Source of the DNA: Streptomyces hayashii
GTDB taxonomy: Bacteria > Actinomycetota > Actinomycetes > Streptomycetales > Streptomycetaceae
Reading direction: 5' to 3'
NCBI RefSeq assembly: GCF_024539815.1
Contig: NZ_JAHHIU010000088.1
Coordinates: forward strand, 1 to 64,000
Length of the DNA stretch: 64,000 nucleotides
Below the pieces are notes generated by a model. The model made no database searches and had not been told where the DNA came from. It saw only the letters and a program-made list of their open reading frames with translations. Positions within the stretch are counted from its first letter, which is position 1. Every line of letters begins with the position of its first letter. Position numbers and translations under genes: made by a program. Shown piece after piece: positions 9,845 to 18,605 of the stretch.

Positions 9845-10300
9845 TCACGCGTAGAAGCGCGACAGGCTCTGCAACACCGCAGCGGGCTTCGCCCCGCCCT
9901 CGATCTCGATCGACCCGTCGACGGTGATCTGCACCCCGCCCGGCACGTCCTCGACCTCGGCCAGCCGGGCGACCAGACGGATCCGTGAGCCGACCTTGAC
10001 CGGCGAGGGGAAACGGACCTTGTTCAGGCCGTAGTTGACCTTCGTGGTGACGCCCTGCACGTCCAGCAGCTCGGTGAAGAGCGGGATGAACAGGGACAGC
10101 GTGAGGTAGCCGTGGGCGATGGGGGCGCCGAAGGGGCCTTCCGCGGCCTTCTGCGGGTCGACGTGGATCCACTGGTGGTCGCCGGTCGCGTCGGCGAACG
10201 TGTCGATGCGCTCCTGAGTGACCTCGATCCACTCGCTGGTGCCCAGGTCGCTGCCGGCGAGCTTCTTCAGCTCGTCCAGCCCGTTGACGGTGATGCTCAT
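9845..10300 (-). CDS. MaoC-family enoyl-CoA hydratase
   Basis: A 151-residue hot-dog-fold protein of the R-specific enoyl-CoA hydratase / NodN group. The catalytic Asp-x4-His motif is visible as DATGDHQWIHVD around residues 38-49, and the family segment FGAPIAHGYLTLSL follows. It is expected to hydrate a 2-enoyl-CoA. It is the last gene of a four-gene operon with an acyl-CoA ligase, amidohydrolase and SDR, which supports a role in CoA-dependent breakdown of a carboxylic acid. Confidence 0.88.
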   Translation of the reverse strand: MSITVNGLDELKKLAGSDLGTSEWIEVTQERIDTFADATGDHQWIHVDPQKAAEGPFGAPIAHGYLTLSLFIPLFTELLDVQGVTTKVNYGLNKVRFPSPVKVGSRIRLVARLAEVEDVPGGVQITVDGSIEIEGGAKPAAVLQSLSRFYA

Positions 10301-10349
10301 ATGCCGTTCCTCACAGAAGAGTTCACAGGACAGTTCACAAGAGAGTCGG

Positions 10350-11855
10350 TCAGGATCCGGTGCCGAACCGGGAGCGCACCCGGGACTTCAGCAGCTTTCC
10401 GGAGGCGGTGCGCGGGAGTTCGTCCGCCACCACCACCGACTTGGGGATCTTGTACTTGGCGAGGCGTCCGGCCAGGGAGGCCAGGACGGCGTCCGCATCG
10501 ATCGAGGCGCCCTCGCGGGGCACGACCACCGCGCGCGGCACCTCGCCCCACTTGTCGTCGGCCACGCCGATGACGGCGCACTCCACGATGTCGGGGTGGG
10601 TGAGGAGCAGGTTCTCGATCTCGGCGGGGTAGACGTTCTCCCCACCGGAGATGATCATGTCCTTGATGCGGTCGACGATGTGCACGTATCCGTCCTCGTC
10701 GACCCGGGCCGCGTCGCCGCTGCGGAACCAGCCGTCGGCGAAGGAGGCGGCCGTCTCCTCGGGCAGCCCCCAGTAGCCGGGCATGACGTGCGGCCCCCGG
10801 ACGAGGACCTCGCCGGTCTCGCCCACGTCGACCGGGGAGAGATCGGGGCGCAGGACGCGTACGTCGCTGAAGAAGTGCGGGACGCCGGCCGAGCCCGCCT
10901 TGCTGATCGCGTGCTCGGCGTCCAGGAACAGCGTGCCGGGCGACGCCTCGGTCATGCCGTAGCCCTGCAGGAAGGTGAGTCCGCGTTCCTGGTAGGCGGC
11001 GATCAGCGGTGTCGACACCGGGGAGCCGCCGCAGGTCAGGATCCGCAGGGAGGACAGGTCGGCGTCCGGCCAGCGCGGGTGGCGGGCCACCTGCTCGAAC
11101 ATCGTCGGCACCCCGAACATGAAGGTGATCCGGTGCCGTTCGATCAGGTCGAGGGTGGCCGCCGGGTCGAAGGCCTCGACCAGGACGCAGCAGCCGCCCT
11201 TGAGGAGCACCGGCAGCGTCAGCATGTTCAGGCCGGCCGTGTGGAACAACGGCGCGGAGACCAGGGCGCGTTCGTCGGCGATCAGGTCGGTGTCGACGAG
11301 GACGTTGACCGCGTTCCAGGTGAGGTTGCCGTGCGTGAGCATGGCGCCCTTGGGGCGGCCGGTCGTGCCCGAGGTGTACATGATGATGCAGGTGTCGTCG
11401 GGGGCGACCGGGGTGTCGATCGGCTCGTCGGAGGCCGCGCCGATCGCCTGCTCGTACTCCGCGCCGACCTCGACGTAGGTCCGGACGTCCGTGTGGCCGG
11501 GGAGTCCGGCGACCAGCCCCGCGTGGGAGGGGCCGTAGACGAGCGCCTTGGCTCCGGAGTCGGCCAGCTGGTAGGCGATCTCGGGGCCGGCGAGGCGGGT
11601 GTTGAGGGGGACGAACACCGCGCCGAGCGTGCCGGCGGCGAACAGGGTCTCCAGGTAGGCGGGATGGTTGGGGCCGAGGTAGGCGATGCGGTCGCCGCGC
11701 CGTACGCCCCGCTCGCGCAGCGCGTGCGCGAGGCGCGTGGTGCGGGTGTGCAGCGTGCGGTAGTCCGTCGGCTGCTCACCGTGGACCAGGGCCGTGCGGT
11801 GCGGGGTCTTGCGGGCCCGGCGTGCGGGCCAGGACCCCAGTCCCTCGTTGCGCAT
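10350..11855 (-). CDS. Acyl-CoA ligase (AMP-binding family)
   Basis: A 501-residue adenylate-forming enzyme that should activate a carboxylic acid with ATP and CoA. The family motifs are all present: P-loop YTSGTTGRPKGAML, GYGMTEASPGT, the hinge motif RSGDAARVDEDGY, KDMIISGGENVYPAEIE and the C-terminal catalytic lysine in PRTASGKLLK. The length is normal for medium- or long-chain acyl-CoA synthetases. It lies 12 bases after the amidohydrolase gene and 49 bases before MaoC. The substrate cannot be told from sequence alone. Confidence 0.92.
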   Translation of the reverse strand: MRNEGLGSWPARRARKTPHRTALVHGEQPTDYRTLHTRTTRLAHALRERGVRRGDRIAYLGPNHPAYLETLFAAGTLGAVFVPLNTRLAGPEIAYQLADSGAKALVYGPSHAGLVAGLPGHTDVRTYVEVGAEYEQAIGAASDEPIDTPVAPDDTCIIMYTSGTTGRPKGAMLTHGNLTWNAVNVLVDTDLIADERALVSAPLFHTAGLNMLTLPVLLKGGCCVLVEAFDPAATLDLIERHRITFMFGVPTMFEQVARHPRWPDADLSSLRILTCGGSPVSTPLIAAYQERGLTFLQGYGMTEASPGTLFLDAEHAISKAGSAGVPHFFSDVRVLRPDLSPVDVGETGEVLVRGPHVMPGYWGLPEETAASFADGWFRSGDAARVDEDGYVHIVDRIKDMIISGGENVYPAEIENLLLTHPDIVECAVIGVADDKWGEVPRAVVVPREGASIDADAVLASLAGRLAKYKIPKSVVVADELPRTASGKLLKSRVRSRFGTGS

Positions 11856-11867
11856 CTTCCATGCCCC

Positions 11868-12794
11868 TTACGGTGTGGTCAGCCCGAGCAGCCGGGCGGC
11901 GTTCTCCTTGAGGATCTTCGGCTTCACCTCGTCCTTGATCGTCAGCTTGTCGAAGTCGGCGAGCCAGCGGTCGGGGGTGAGGACGGGGAAGTCGGAGCCG
12001 AAGAGCACCTTGTCCTTGAGCAGCGTGTTCGCGTACTGCACGAGCTGCGGCGGGAAGTACTTCGGCGACCAGCCGGACAGGTCGATGTGCACGCCAGGCT
12101 TGTGCGTGGCCACGGCGAGGGCCTCGTCCTGCCAGGGGAACGACGGATGCGCCAGGATGATCTTGAGATGCGGGAAGTCGGCCGCCACGTCGTCCACGTG
12201 CAGCGGGTTGGAGTACTTGAGCCTGATCCCGCCGCCGCCCGGGACGCCCGCGCCGATGCCGGTCTGACCGGTGTGGAACAGGGCGATGGCGCCCGTCTCC
12301 TCGATCACCTCGTACAGGTCGTACGCGACCGAGCGGTCGTTGGGGAAGAAGCCCTGGATGCTGGGGTGGAACTTGAAGCCCTTGACCCCGTACTCCTCGA
12401 CCAGGCGGCGGGCCTGCTTCACGCCCGCCTTCCCCCTGAAGGGGTCGATGGAGGCGAAGGGGATGAGGACGTCGGCGTTGGCGGCGGCCGCCTCGGCCAC
12501 CTCCTCGTTGGGGACCGGCGCGGTGCCGGTCGCGGACTCGGCGTCCACCGTGAAGATCACGGCGGCCATCCTGCGCTCCCGGTAGTACCGGGCCGTCTCC
12601 TCCAGGGTGGGCTTGCGCTTCCCCTCGACCTTGAAGTACGCGGAGGAGGCGTCGTGCAGGTCGTCGGCCAGCGAGGAGTGGCCCCGGGAGGACACCTCCG
12701 CGTGGGTGTGGACGTCGATCGCGACCAGTTCGGCGACGTTCATCGGGGCGCTCGCGGAAGGGGCGCCGGCAGGGGTCGTGGCGGGTTCCATCAC
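11868..12794 (-). CDS. Amidohydrolase-2 family metal-dependent hydrolase or decarboxylase
   Basis: A 308-residue TIM-barrel amidohydrolase. Metal-ligand motifs are IDVHTHAE (about residue 27), GFKFHPS, LFHTGQTG, LAHPSFPW and FGSDFPVLTPDRW. This group includes decarboxylases such as ACMSD and gamma-resorcylate decarboxylase, and hydrolases of ring-cleavage products. It overlaps the SDR gene by 4 bases (ATGA), so the two are translationally coupled. With the ligase and hydratase it points to catabolism of an aromatic or alicyclic acid; the exact reaction is not assigned. Confidence 0.85.
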   Translation of the reverse strand: MMEPATTPAGAPSASAPMNVAELVAIDVHTHAEVSSRGHSSLADDLHDASSAYFKVEGKRKPTLEETARYYRERRMAAVIFTVDAESATGTAPVPNEEVAEAAAANADVLIPFASIDPFRGKAGVKQARRLVEEYGVKGFKFHPSIQGFFPNDRSVAYDLYEVIEETGAIALFHTGQTGIGAGVPGGGGIRLKYSNPLHVDDVAADFPHLKIILAHPSFPWQDEALAVATHKPGVHIDLSGWSPKYFPPQLVQYANTLLKDKVLFGSDFPVLTPDRWLADFDKLTIKDEVKPKILKENAARLLGLTTP

Positions 12795-13708
12795 GCCTCC
12801 GGGAACGTGGGGGCCGGGATGCCGACCGTCTGGAGCTCGGCCCCGACCGAGGTGGGGAAGACGTCGGCCAGGCTCTCCGGCGTCCAGCCGCCGTCGGCGT
12901 AGGCCGCGCGGATCTCCTGCGGATGCGACCAGAGTGCCACCTTGTCGCCGCCGATGCCGATGGCCTGGCCGGTGATGCCCCGGGCGGCCTCGGAGGCCAG
13001 GAAGGGCACCAGGGCCGCGCAGTCCTCGGGGGTGCCGAAGCCCTCGCCCTTGCGCAGGAAGTCCGGGAACGGCTCGCCGTTCTTCAGCGCCTCAATGTAC
13101 GGGGCGAAGGCGGGGATCGTCTCGGTCATGGCGGTGGCGGCCACCGGGACGATCGCGTTGACGGTGATGCCCGCGCGGCCCAGCTCCATGGACCAGGTGC
13201 GGGCGAAGGCGGCGATGCCCGCCTTGGCGGCCGCGTAGTTCGTCTGACCGAAGTTGCCGCGCTGGCCGGCCGGGGAGCCGACGAGGACCAGCGTGCCGCC
13301 CTCGCCCTGCTCGCGCATCCGCACGGCGGCGGCCCGGGCGCAGGTGAAGGTGCCCTTGAGGTGGGTGGTGATCACGGCGTCGAAGTCGTCGTCGGTCATC
13401 TTCCACAGCACCTTGTCCCGCAGGATGCCCGCGTTGGTGACCAGGACGTCGAGCCGGCCGAACTCCTGCACGGCACGGTTCACCAGCCGCTCGGCGGCCT
13501 CGGTCGTGCCGACCGGGACCACCTCGGCGACGGCCCTGCCGCCGGCCTCGACGAGGGACTTCACGGCCTGCTCGGCGACCGCCTCGTCGACGTCGTTGAC
13601 GACCACGGCGGCGCCGTGGGCGACCAGGGCGTGGGCGTAGGCGAGGCCGAGGCCCCGGCCGCTGCCGGTGACGACGGCGACCTTGCCGGTGAGATCGATG
13701 CTGGGCAC
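12791..13708 (-). CDS. SDR-family 3-hydroxyacyl-CoA dehydrogenase-like oxidoreductase
   Basis: A classical-type short-chain dehydrogenase of 305 residues. It has the cofactor motif TGSGRGLGLAYAHAL near residue 14, NAGILRD, the catalytic Ser in LVGSPAGQRG and Tyr-x3-Lys in NYAAAKAG. A C-terminal extension of about 45 residues beyond the usual 250 resembles multifunctional beta-oxidation SDRs. It is the first gene of the operon and has its own sigma-70-like promoter upstream. Confidence 0.9.
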   Translation of the reverse strand: MPSIDLTGKVAVVTGSGRGLGLAYAHALVAHGAAVVVNDVDEAVAEQAVKSLVEAGGRAVAEVVPVGTTEAAERLVNRAVQEFGRLDVLVTNAGILRDKVLWKMTDDDFDAVITTHLKGTFTCARAAAVRMREQGEGGTLVLVGSPAGQRGNFGQTNYAAAKAGIAAFARTWSMELGRAGITVNAIVPVAATAMTETIPAFAPYIEALKNGEPFPDFLRKGEGFGTPEDCAALVPFLASEAARGITGQAIGIGGDKVALWSHPQEIRAAYADGGWTPESLADVFPTSVGAELQTVGIPAPTFPEA

Positions 13709-13799
13709 GACGGTGTCCCTTCACATGGGTGGCACAGGAGTGGCACACGGGTGGTACTGGGTGCGGCGTCGCGTCGCTCGGAGCGCGACTACGAGATCG

Positions 13800-13840
13800 A
13801 AGCTATGAGCAATAATTGTCGTCGTCAATAGTTGTCGTCG
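13800..13840 (-). promoter_or_regulatory. Promoter of the SDR operon overlapped by MarR-like operators
   Basis: On the minus strand a -35 box TTGACG (13828-13823) and a -10 box TAGCTT (13805-13800) are separated by exactly 17 bases, pointing into the SDR operon. Two 14-base direct repeats (AATAATTGTCGTCG at 13811 and AATAGTTGTCGTCG at 13827) cover the spacer and -35 region. The first contains the perfect dyad CAATAATTG (13810-13818). A MarR regulator is encoded divergently about 95 bases away, so these are its likely operators. Confidence 0.7.
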
Positions 13841-13935
13841 ACCTTCGGGTGCGCCATGCTGCAATCTGTACGGAGAACCGCCCCCGACAGGGGACCTAGC
13901 CCAGGGAGCCCGCCATCGCCCGCCAGGACAACGCA

Positions 13936-14397
13936 GTGAACGCCGCCCCGATCGACGTGGACGAGCCGTGGATGCGCGGGCTCCACGCGGACACGGGCTA
14001 CCTGCTCTACCGTCTGGGGCTGCGCTCGGGTCAGTTGTTCAACACCTTCCTCCACGAGTCGGGGCTGCGGCTGCGCCACTACGCGGTGCTGCGGTTCCTG
14101 GCCACCTCCGAGAGCCCCCTCCAGCGCGAGCTCAGCGCGCGGCTCGGCTACGACCCCAGCGCGATCGTCGGCCTGGTCGACGACCTGGAGAAGCTGGGCT
14201 TCGCCGAACGCCGGCCCGCCCCGGACGACCGGCGCAGCCGGATCGTCGCCCTCACCGAGCAGGGCCGCGCGTTCCTGCGCGGCACCGACGAGGCGGGCCT
14301 GCGCGTGACGAACGAGCTGCTGAACCCCCTCGACGCCGCCGAACGCGAGACGCTGCACACGCTGCTGCTGCGGATCGCCGGGGACACGATGGCCTGA
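13936..14397 (+). CDS. MarR-family transcriptional regulator
   Basis: A 153-residue winged-helix regulator. The recognition region is SPLQRELSARLGYDPSAIVGLVDDLEKLG (about residues 57-85) and the wing follows in RRPAPDDRRSRIVALTEQG; both are standard for MarR dimers, which release DNA on binding small phenolic or acyl ligands. GTG start with AGGA 9 bases upstream. It is divergent from the SDR/ligase operon and probably represses it through the overlapping repeats. Confidence 0.9.
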   Translation: MNAAPIDVDEPWMRGLHADTGYLLYRLGLRSGQLFNTFLHESGLRLRHYAVLRFLATSESPLQRELSARLGYDPSAIVGLVDDLEKLGFAERRPAPDDRRSRIVALTEQGRAFLRGTDEAGLRVTNELLNPLDAAERETLHTLLLRIAGDTMA

Positions 14398-14415
14398 CGC
14401 CTTGAGGAGAACCTG

Positions 14416-15195
14416 ATGGACCGGGACCCCCTCGCCGTGCCCTCCCGTTCCGCGCCCGAGCGGCTGCTGTCGGTGCTCGCCGCGTTCGACCACACCCACG
14501 CCGCGCTGTCCCTCAGCGACATCGCCCGGCGCGCCGGGCTGAGCCTGACCACCGCGCACCGGCTGGCGGGCGCGCTGACCCGGTGGGGCGCCCTGGAACG
14601 GGACGCCTCCGGCGTCTACCACGTGGGGCTGCGGCTGTGGGAGGTCGCCGCGCTGGCGCCGCGCGGCCTCGCCCTGCGGCAGGTGGCGCTGCCCTTCCTT
14701 GAGGACCTGTACGAAGCCACCCACGAGAACGTGCAGTTGGCGGTGCGGGACGGGTCCGAGGTCGTCTACACCGAGTGGTTGTCCGGGCGTTCGGCCGTCG
14801 GGGTGCACATCCGGGTGGGCGCCCGCTGGCCCCTGCACGTGACCGGTGTGGGGCTGGCGCTGCTGGCGCACTGCGATCCCGAGCTGCAAGAGGCCTACTG
14901 CGCAGAGCCGTTGACCGCGTACACCGCCCACACCATCACCGATCCGGCGCGGCTGCGTCGGGCCTTGGCCGAAGTGCGGCGCAGCGGGGTCGCGGTGAGC
15001 AGCCGTCAGGTCACGGAGGACGCCCTGTCGGTGGCCGCCCCGGTGCGCGGGCCGGACGGCGCCGTGGCCGCCGCCGTGTCGGTCGTCGTCCCGTACGCCG
15101 GCGCCCAGGTGCCGGTCCTGGCGCCGGCGGTACGGCTCGCGGCCCGCGGGATCTCACGGGCCCTGGGCTGGCGGCCCCAGACCCGGGGCGAATGA
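14416..15195 (+). CDS. IclR-family transcriptional regulator
   Basis: A 259-residue regulator with an N-terminal winged helix (SLSDIARRAGLSLTTAHRLAGAL, about residues 35-57) and a C-terminal GAF-like effector domain (NVQLAVRDGSEVVYTEWLSG, GVHIRVGARWPLHVTGVG). The ATG has a GAGGAG site and lies 18 bases after the MarR gene, so both are co-transcribed. IclR proteins often control aromatic or organic-acid catabolic genes, which matches the neighbouring operon. Confidence 0.92.
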   Translation: MDRDPLAVPSRSAPERLLSVLAAFDHTHAALSLSDIARRAGLSLTTAHRLAGALTRWGALERDASGVYHVGLRLWEVAALAPRGLALRQVALPFLEDLYEATHENVQLAVRDGSEVVYTEWLSGRSAVGVHIRVGARWPLHVTGVGLALLAHCDPELQEAYCAEPLTAYTAHTITDPARLRRALAEVRRSGVAVSSRQVTEDALSVAAPVRGPDGAVAAAVSVVVPYAGAQVPVLAPAVRLAARGISRALGWRPQTRGE

Positions 15196-15326
15196 ACGGG
15201 TCGCCGGTGTTCGCAGGTCGGCCCGCCGGTGGTCGGCGGGGTCGGCGGAGGCCACCGGGGGCCGGCAGGGGCCGGCGGGTTCGAAGGGCTGGCGGCCCGG
15301 GGCGCTCCGGGCCAGAATGCACCACC

Positions 15327-15935
15327 ATGATCGAGACCGGTTCGCTGGGCCCGCAGGACCGCGCCGCCTGGGAGTCCCTGGCACGCGGCTACAAGAGGTT
15401 CTACCGCACGGACGTGCCCGACGAGGGCTACGAGCGGATGTGGCGACGCCTGGCCGAGGGCGGCGAGGTGCACGCCGTCGGCGCCCGGGCGGACGGAGAA
15501 CTGGTGGGCATCGCGCACTACCTGTTCCACGTCACGGGCTGGGCGGCGGACAGCTGCTACCTCCAGGACCTCTACGTCGACGAGGCCGCGCGCGGTCGCG
15601 GGGCGGCCAGGGCGCTGATCGAACGGGTCGCCGAGGCGGCGCGCGAGCGGGGGGCCGCACGGCTGTACTGGACCACCCGGGAGGACAACGCCGCCGCGCG
15701 CGCCCTGTACGACAAGGTGGCGGCCTTCAACGGGTTCGTCCGCTACGACTACCCGCTCGGGAGGGAGGGTGGGAGGGGGGCGCACCCGGGGCCGGACGCG
15801 GGCCTCCGCCCGCGGGGCCCCGGGCCCCGGCACGCCGCCCCGGGCCTCGCGACGCCCGGGGCCCGGGCGGGCGACGCGCGACGCACGCCCCCGAGAGGCG
15901 GCAGCTTCGGTGCCTTTGGGCGGTTCAAGCCCTGA
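15327..15935 (+). CDS. GNAT-family N-acetyltransferase
   Basis: A 202-residue protein whose first 150 residues form a GNAT domain: the acetyl-CoA-binding segment is DLYVDEAARGRGAARALIE and the C-terminal strand WTTREDNAAARALYDKVAAF is typical. The ORF continues for about 50 residues of Gly/Arg/Pro-rich sequence (GREGGRGAHPGPDAG onward) that has no place in the fold. That tail may be translated non-coding DNA after loss of an earlier stop. The substrate is unknown. Confidence 0.82.
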   Translation: MIETGSLGPQDRAAWESLARGYKRFYRTDVPDEGYERMWRRLAEGGEVHAVGARADGELVGIAHYLFHVTGWAADSCYLQDLYVDEAARGRGAARALIERVAEAARERGAARLYWTTREDNAAARALYDKVAAFNGFVRYDYPLGREGGRGAHPGPDAGLRPRGPGPRHAAPGLATPGARAGDARRTPPRGGSFGAFGRFKP

Positions 15936-16012
15936 ACTTCCGCGCCCCTGATGCACTTTCCTTGCTTTAAGTCTTGACGGCCCCAGTGACGGGGAGCACA
16001 TTGGGCCCACTT

Positions 16013-16057
16013 TGAGAGCGCTCTCAGAGTGCCCTCGAAGGGCTGTCGGAGCGCTCC
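16013..16057 (+). promoter_or_regulatory. Tandem LacI-type operators before the GH16 gene
   Basis: A perfect 14-base palindrome TGAGAGCGCTCTCA (16013-16026) is followed by a related 10-base palindrome GGAGCGCTCC (16048-16057). Their centres are 33 bases apart, about three helical turns, and 48-88 bases before the GH16 start. They resemble the CebR operator of Streptomyces (TGGGAGCGCTCCCA), which controls cellobiose genes. The GAGAGCGCTCTC core recurs at 56374 in front of the GH55 gene. Confidence 0.75.
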
Positions 16058-16100
16058 TGAAGGCACCCGCGCACCCCACCCCGTACCCGAGAGGCCCCCC

Positions 16101-17492
16101 ATGAGTGCAACCTCCGGCATACCCAGAAGGCGACGCGCGCTGATCGCCGTCCTCAGCACGCTCGGGCTGGCCGCCGCCGCGGCGGCGGCCGTCACGCTGC
16201 CCGCGAACGCCTCCGCGCCCACCCCGCCGACCGGGTGGTCGCAGGTCTTCCTCGACGACTTCACCGGCTCGGCCGGCACCGGCGTCAACTCCGCGAACTG
16301 GCAGTACAGCACCGGGACTTCGTATCCGGGCGGGCCTGCCAACTGGGGCACCGGCGAGGTCGAGACGATGACGAACAGCACCGGGAACGTCTCGCTCGAC
16401 GGCAACGGCAACCTGCGCATCACCCCGCTGCGCGACTCGGCCGGTCACTGGACCTCGGGCCGCATCGAGACCAAGCGCACCGACTTCCAGCCCCCGGCCG
16501 GCGGCAAGCTGCGCATCGAGGCGCGGCTGCAGATGCCGAACGTGACCGGCACCGCCGCCGAGGGCTACTGGCCCGCGTTCTGGGCGCTCGGCGCGCCCTA
16601 CCGGGGCAACTACCAGAACTGGCCCGGCGTCGGCGAGCTGGACGTCATGGAGAACGTCCAGGGCCTGAACAAGGTGTGGGCCACGATGCACTGCGGCACC
16701 AGTCCGGGCGGGCCGTGCAACGAGACCACCGGCATCGGCAACTCCATCGCGTGCCCGAACACCACCTGCCAGTCCGGCTTCCACACCTATGCGACGGAGT
16801 GGGACCGCTCGGTGTCCCCGGAGGCGATCCGCTTCTACGTCGACGGCGTCAACTACCACACCGTCACCGCGAACCAGGTCGACGCGACGACGTGGAACAA
16901 CGCGACGAACCACGGGTACTTCGTCATCCTGAACGTCGCGATGGGCGGCGCCTTCCCGGACGCCTTCGGCGGTGGCCTGGACGGCGACACCCAGCCCGGC
17001 CACCCGATGGTGGTCGACTATGTGCAGGTGCTCCAGGCCGCAGGCGGTGGGAGCGGTACCACGCCTCCGCCGTCCGGCAGCCGCGACGCCTACGGCACGA
17101 TCCAGGCGGAGTCCTACGACGGCCAGTCGGGGACGATCACCGAGACGACGACCGACTCCGGCGGCGGCCAGAACATCGGCGCCCTGGCCAACGGCGACTG
17201 GACGCTGTACAAGGGCGTGAACTTCGGCTCCTCGGCGGCCACCCAGTTCACCGCGCGGGTCGCCGGCGGGGCGGCCGGCGGGGTCAGCGGACTGGTCGAG
17301 GTGCGCCTCGACAGCCGCAGCGCCGCGCCGATCGGCAGCTTCGCCGTGGGCAACACCGGCGGCTGGCAGTCCTGGCGGACGATCCCTGCGAACATCAGCT
17401 CCGTCACCGGCACCCATGACGTGTATCTGACCTTCACCAGCGGACAGCCGGCGGACTTCGTCAACGTCAACTGGTTCTCCTTCGGCCACTGA
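16101..17492 (+). CDS. Secreted GH16 endo-beta-1,3-glucanase with CBM6
   Basis: A 463-residue secreted glycoside hydrolase that should cut laminarin-type beta-1,3-glucan internally. A Sec signal (RRRR then an Ala-rich core ending near residue 37) precedes the GH16 domain, which holds the active-site motif GELDVMEN with nucleophile Glu179 and acid/base Glu184. After a Gly/Pro linker (GGGSGTTPPPSG), a C-terminal CBM6 module begins at IQAESYD. The ATG at 16101 is preferred over an upstream in-frame start because it opens the signal peptide and sits downstream of the operators. A hairpin terminator follows. Confidence 0.93.
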   Translation: MSATSGIPRRRRALIAVLSTLGLAAAAAAAVTLPANASAPTPPTGWSQVFLDDFTGSAGTGVNSANWQYSTGTSYPGGPANWGTGEVETMTNSTGNVSLDGNGNLRITPLRDSAGHWTSGRIETKRTDFQPPAGGKLRIEARLQMPNVTGTAAEGYWPAFWALGAPYRGNYQNWPGVGELDVMENVQGLNKVWATMHCGTSPGGPCNETTGIGNSIACPNTTCQSGFHTYATEWDRSVSPEAIRFYVDGVNYHTVTANQVDATTWNNATNHGYFVILNVAMGGAFPDAFGGGLDGDTQPGHPMVVDYVQVLQAAGGGSGTTPPPSGSRDAYGTIQAESYDGQSGTITETTTDSGGGQNIGALANGDWTLYKGVNFGSSAATQFTARVAGGAAGGVSGLVEVRLDSRSAAPIGSFAVGNTGGWQSWRTIPANISSVTGTHDVYLTFTSGQPADFVNVNWFSFGH

Positions 17493-17521
17493 CCGGCCCG
17501 CGGCCAAGGGCGCCGACGGGG

Positions 17522-17542
17522 GCCGGGCCGCACCGGCCCGGC
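17522..17542 (+). terminator. Hairpin terminator after the GH16 gene
   Basis: A perfect 9-base stem (GCCGGGCCG / CGGCCCGGC) with a 3-base CAC loop, 30 bases after the GH16 stop and before the convergent AraC gene. CACAGG tandem copies follow it at about 17570-17590. Confidence 0.65.
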
Positions 17543-17615
17543 GTCCACGCCACACACAGGCACACGCACCTGCACAGGCACAGGCACAGGTGCACGGGGC
17601 ACACCCCGGCCGGCC

Positions 17616-18506
17616 TCAGCGCAGTTCCGCGCGGAAGGCCACCGGGGTGTGCCCCGTGTGCAGTTGGAAGAACTTGGAGAAGTTCGCCGCGTCGGGGAAG
17701 CCCACCGCGGCGCCCACCCGGCCGATCGGCAGGTCCGTGTGGGCCAGCAGTCGCTTCGCCTCCAGGACGACCCGCTTGTCGATGAACCCCTTCGGCGTCT
17801 CGCCGGTGGCCGCGCGGACCGCGCGCACGAGGGTGCGGCGGGAGTAGCCGAGGGCGTCGGCGTAGGCGCTGACGCTGTGGTTGGCGGCGAAGTCCCGCTC
17901 CACGGCGTCCCGGAAGAGCGTGAAGGTGGTGTCGGCCTGTCTGCGCGCCGCCTCCTCGCCGCTGGCCGCGAGGTGCGCCAGCCGCAGCAGGAACGCGCTC
18001 AGGGAGTGCCGCAGCACCGCTGTGTGCAGGCCCGGGGGCAGGGCGCGGTCGTCGTACTCCTCGCGCAGATGCGTCAGGGCGGCGCGCAGGCCCGCGAGCT
18101 GCGCGGGGCCGGGACGCAACCGCGGCGGCAGGTCGTAGCGGTACAGGCCCGCGGCCTCGACGGTGGCGCGGGGCAGGAATCCGGGCTGCATGGTCAGGAC
18201 GGTTCCGCGGTACTCGCTCGACGTCGAGAAGCGGTGGACCTGGCCCGGACGGATCCACAGCAGGTCCCCGGCCGTCGCCTCGTGCTCTGCGAAATCGATC
18301 ATGTGGCGGACCGGACCGTCGTCGAAGAGCATCACCACGTGGAAGTCGATGCGGTGGACCCGGTCCAGCGGGGCATCCGTGTGCCAGGTGCGTCCGACGC
18401 CCATCGGCCCGATCTGCATGCCCACGCCGCCGACGCTGTGCTCGACGGGGAAAGGAAAGGTCCTGATGCCCTCACCGGCGCCGTCTTGGGTACTTGTGTC
18501 CACCAT
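17616..18506 (-). CDS. AraC-family transcriptional regulator
   Basis: About 296 residues: an N-terminal cupin-like ligand-binding domain (DFHVVMLFDDGPVRHMIDF, GDLLWIRPGQVHRF) and a C-terminal AraC/XylS double helix-turn-helix (SVSAYADALGYSRRTLVRAV; PIGRVGAAVGFPDAANFSKFF). The start is ATG at 18506 or the adjacent GTG at 18503. The GTG has better spacing from GAGAAGG. It is divergent from transketolase and may regulate that operon or itself; the sequence does not show the ligand. Confidence 0.9.
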   Translation of the reverse strand: MVDTSTQDGAGEGIRTFPFPVEHSVGGVGMQIGPMGVGRTWHTDAPLDRVHRIDFHVVMLFDDGPVRHMIDFAEHEATAGDLLWIRPGQVHRFSTSSEYRGTVLTMQPGFLPRATVEAAGLYRYDLPPRLRPGPAQLAGLRAALTHLREEYDDRALPPGLHTAVLRHSLSAFLLRLAHLAASGEEAARRQADTTFTLFRDAVERDFAANHSVSAYADALGYSRRTLVRAVRAATGETPKGFIDKRVVLEAKRLLAHTDLPIGRVGAAVGFPDAANFSKFFQLHTGHTPVAFRAELR

Positions 18507-18605
18507 GTCCTTCTCGTGTCGCCCACTTGCCGCCCCGTCCCGCTCACATGACGTGCGGCGGTGTCCCACTTTCACCACAGGCTGACACAAGGAGACCTTC
18601 CACCG

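Noticed and set aside
15006..17555. Very long minus-strand ORF over the GNAT and GH16 genes
   Set aside because: No recognisable motif, and the opposite strand holds complete enzymes with catalytic motifs.
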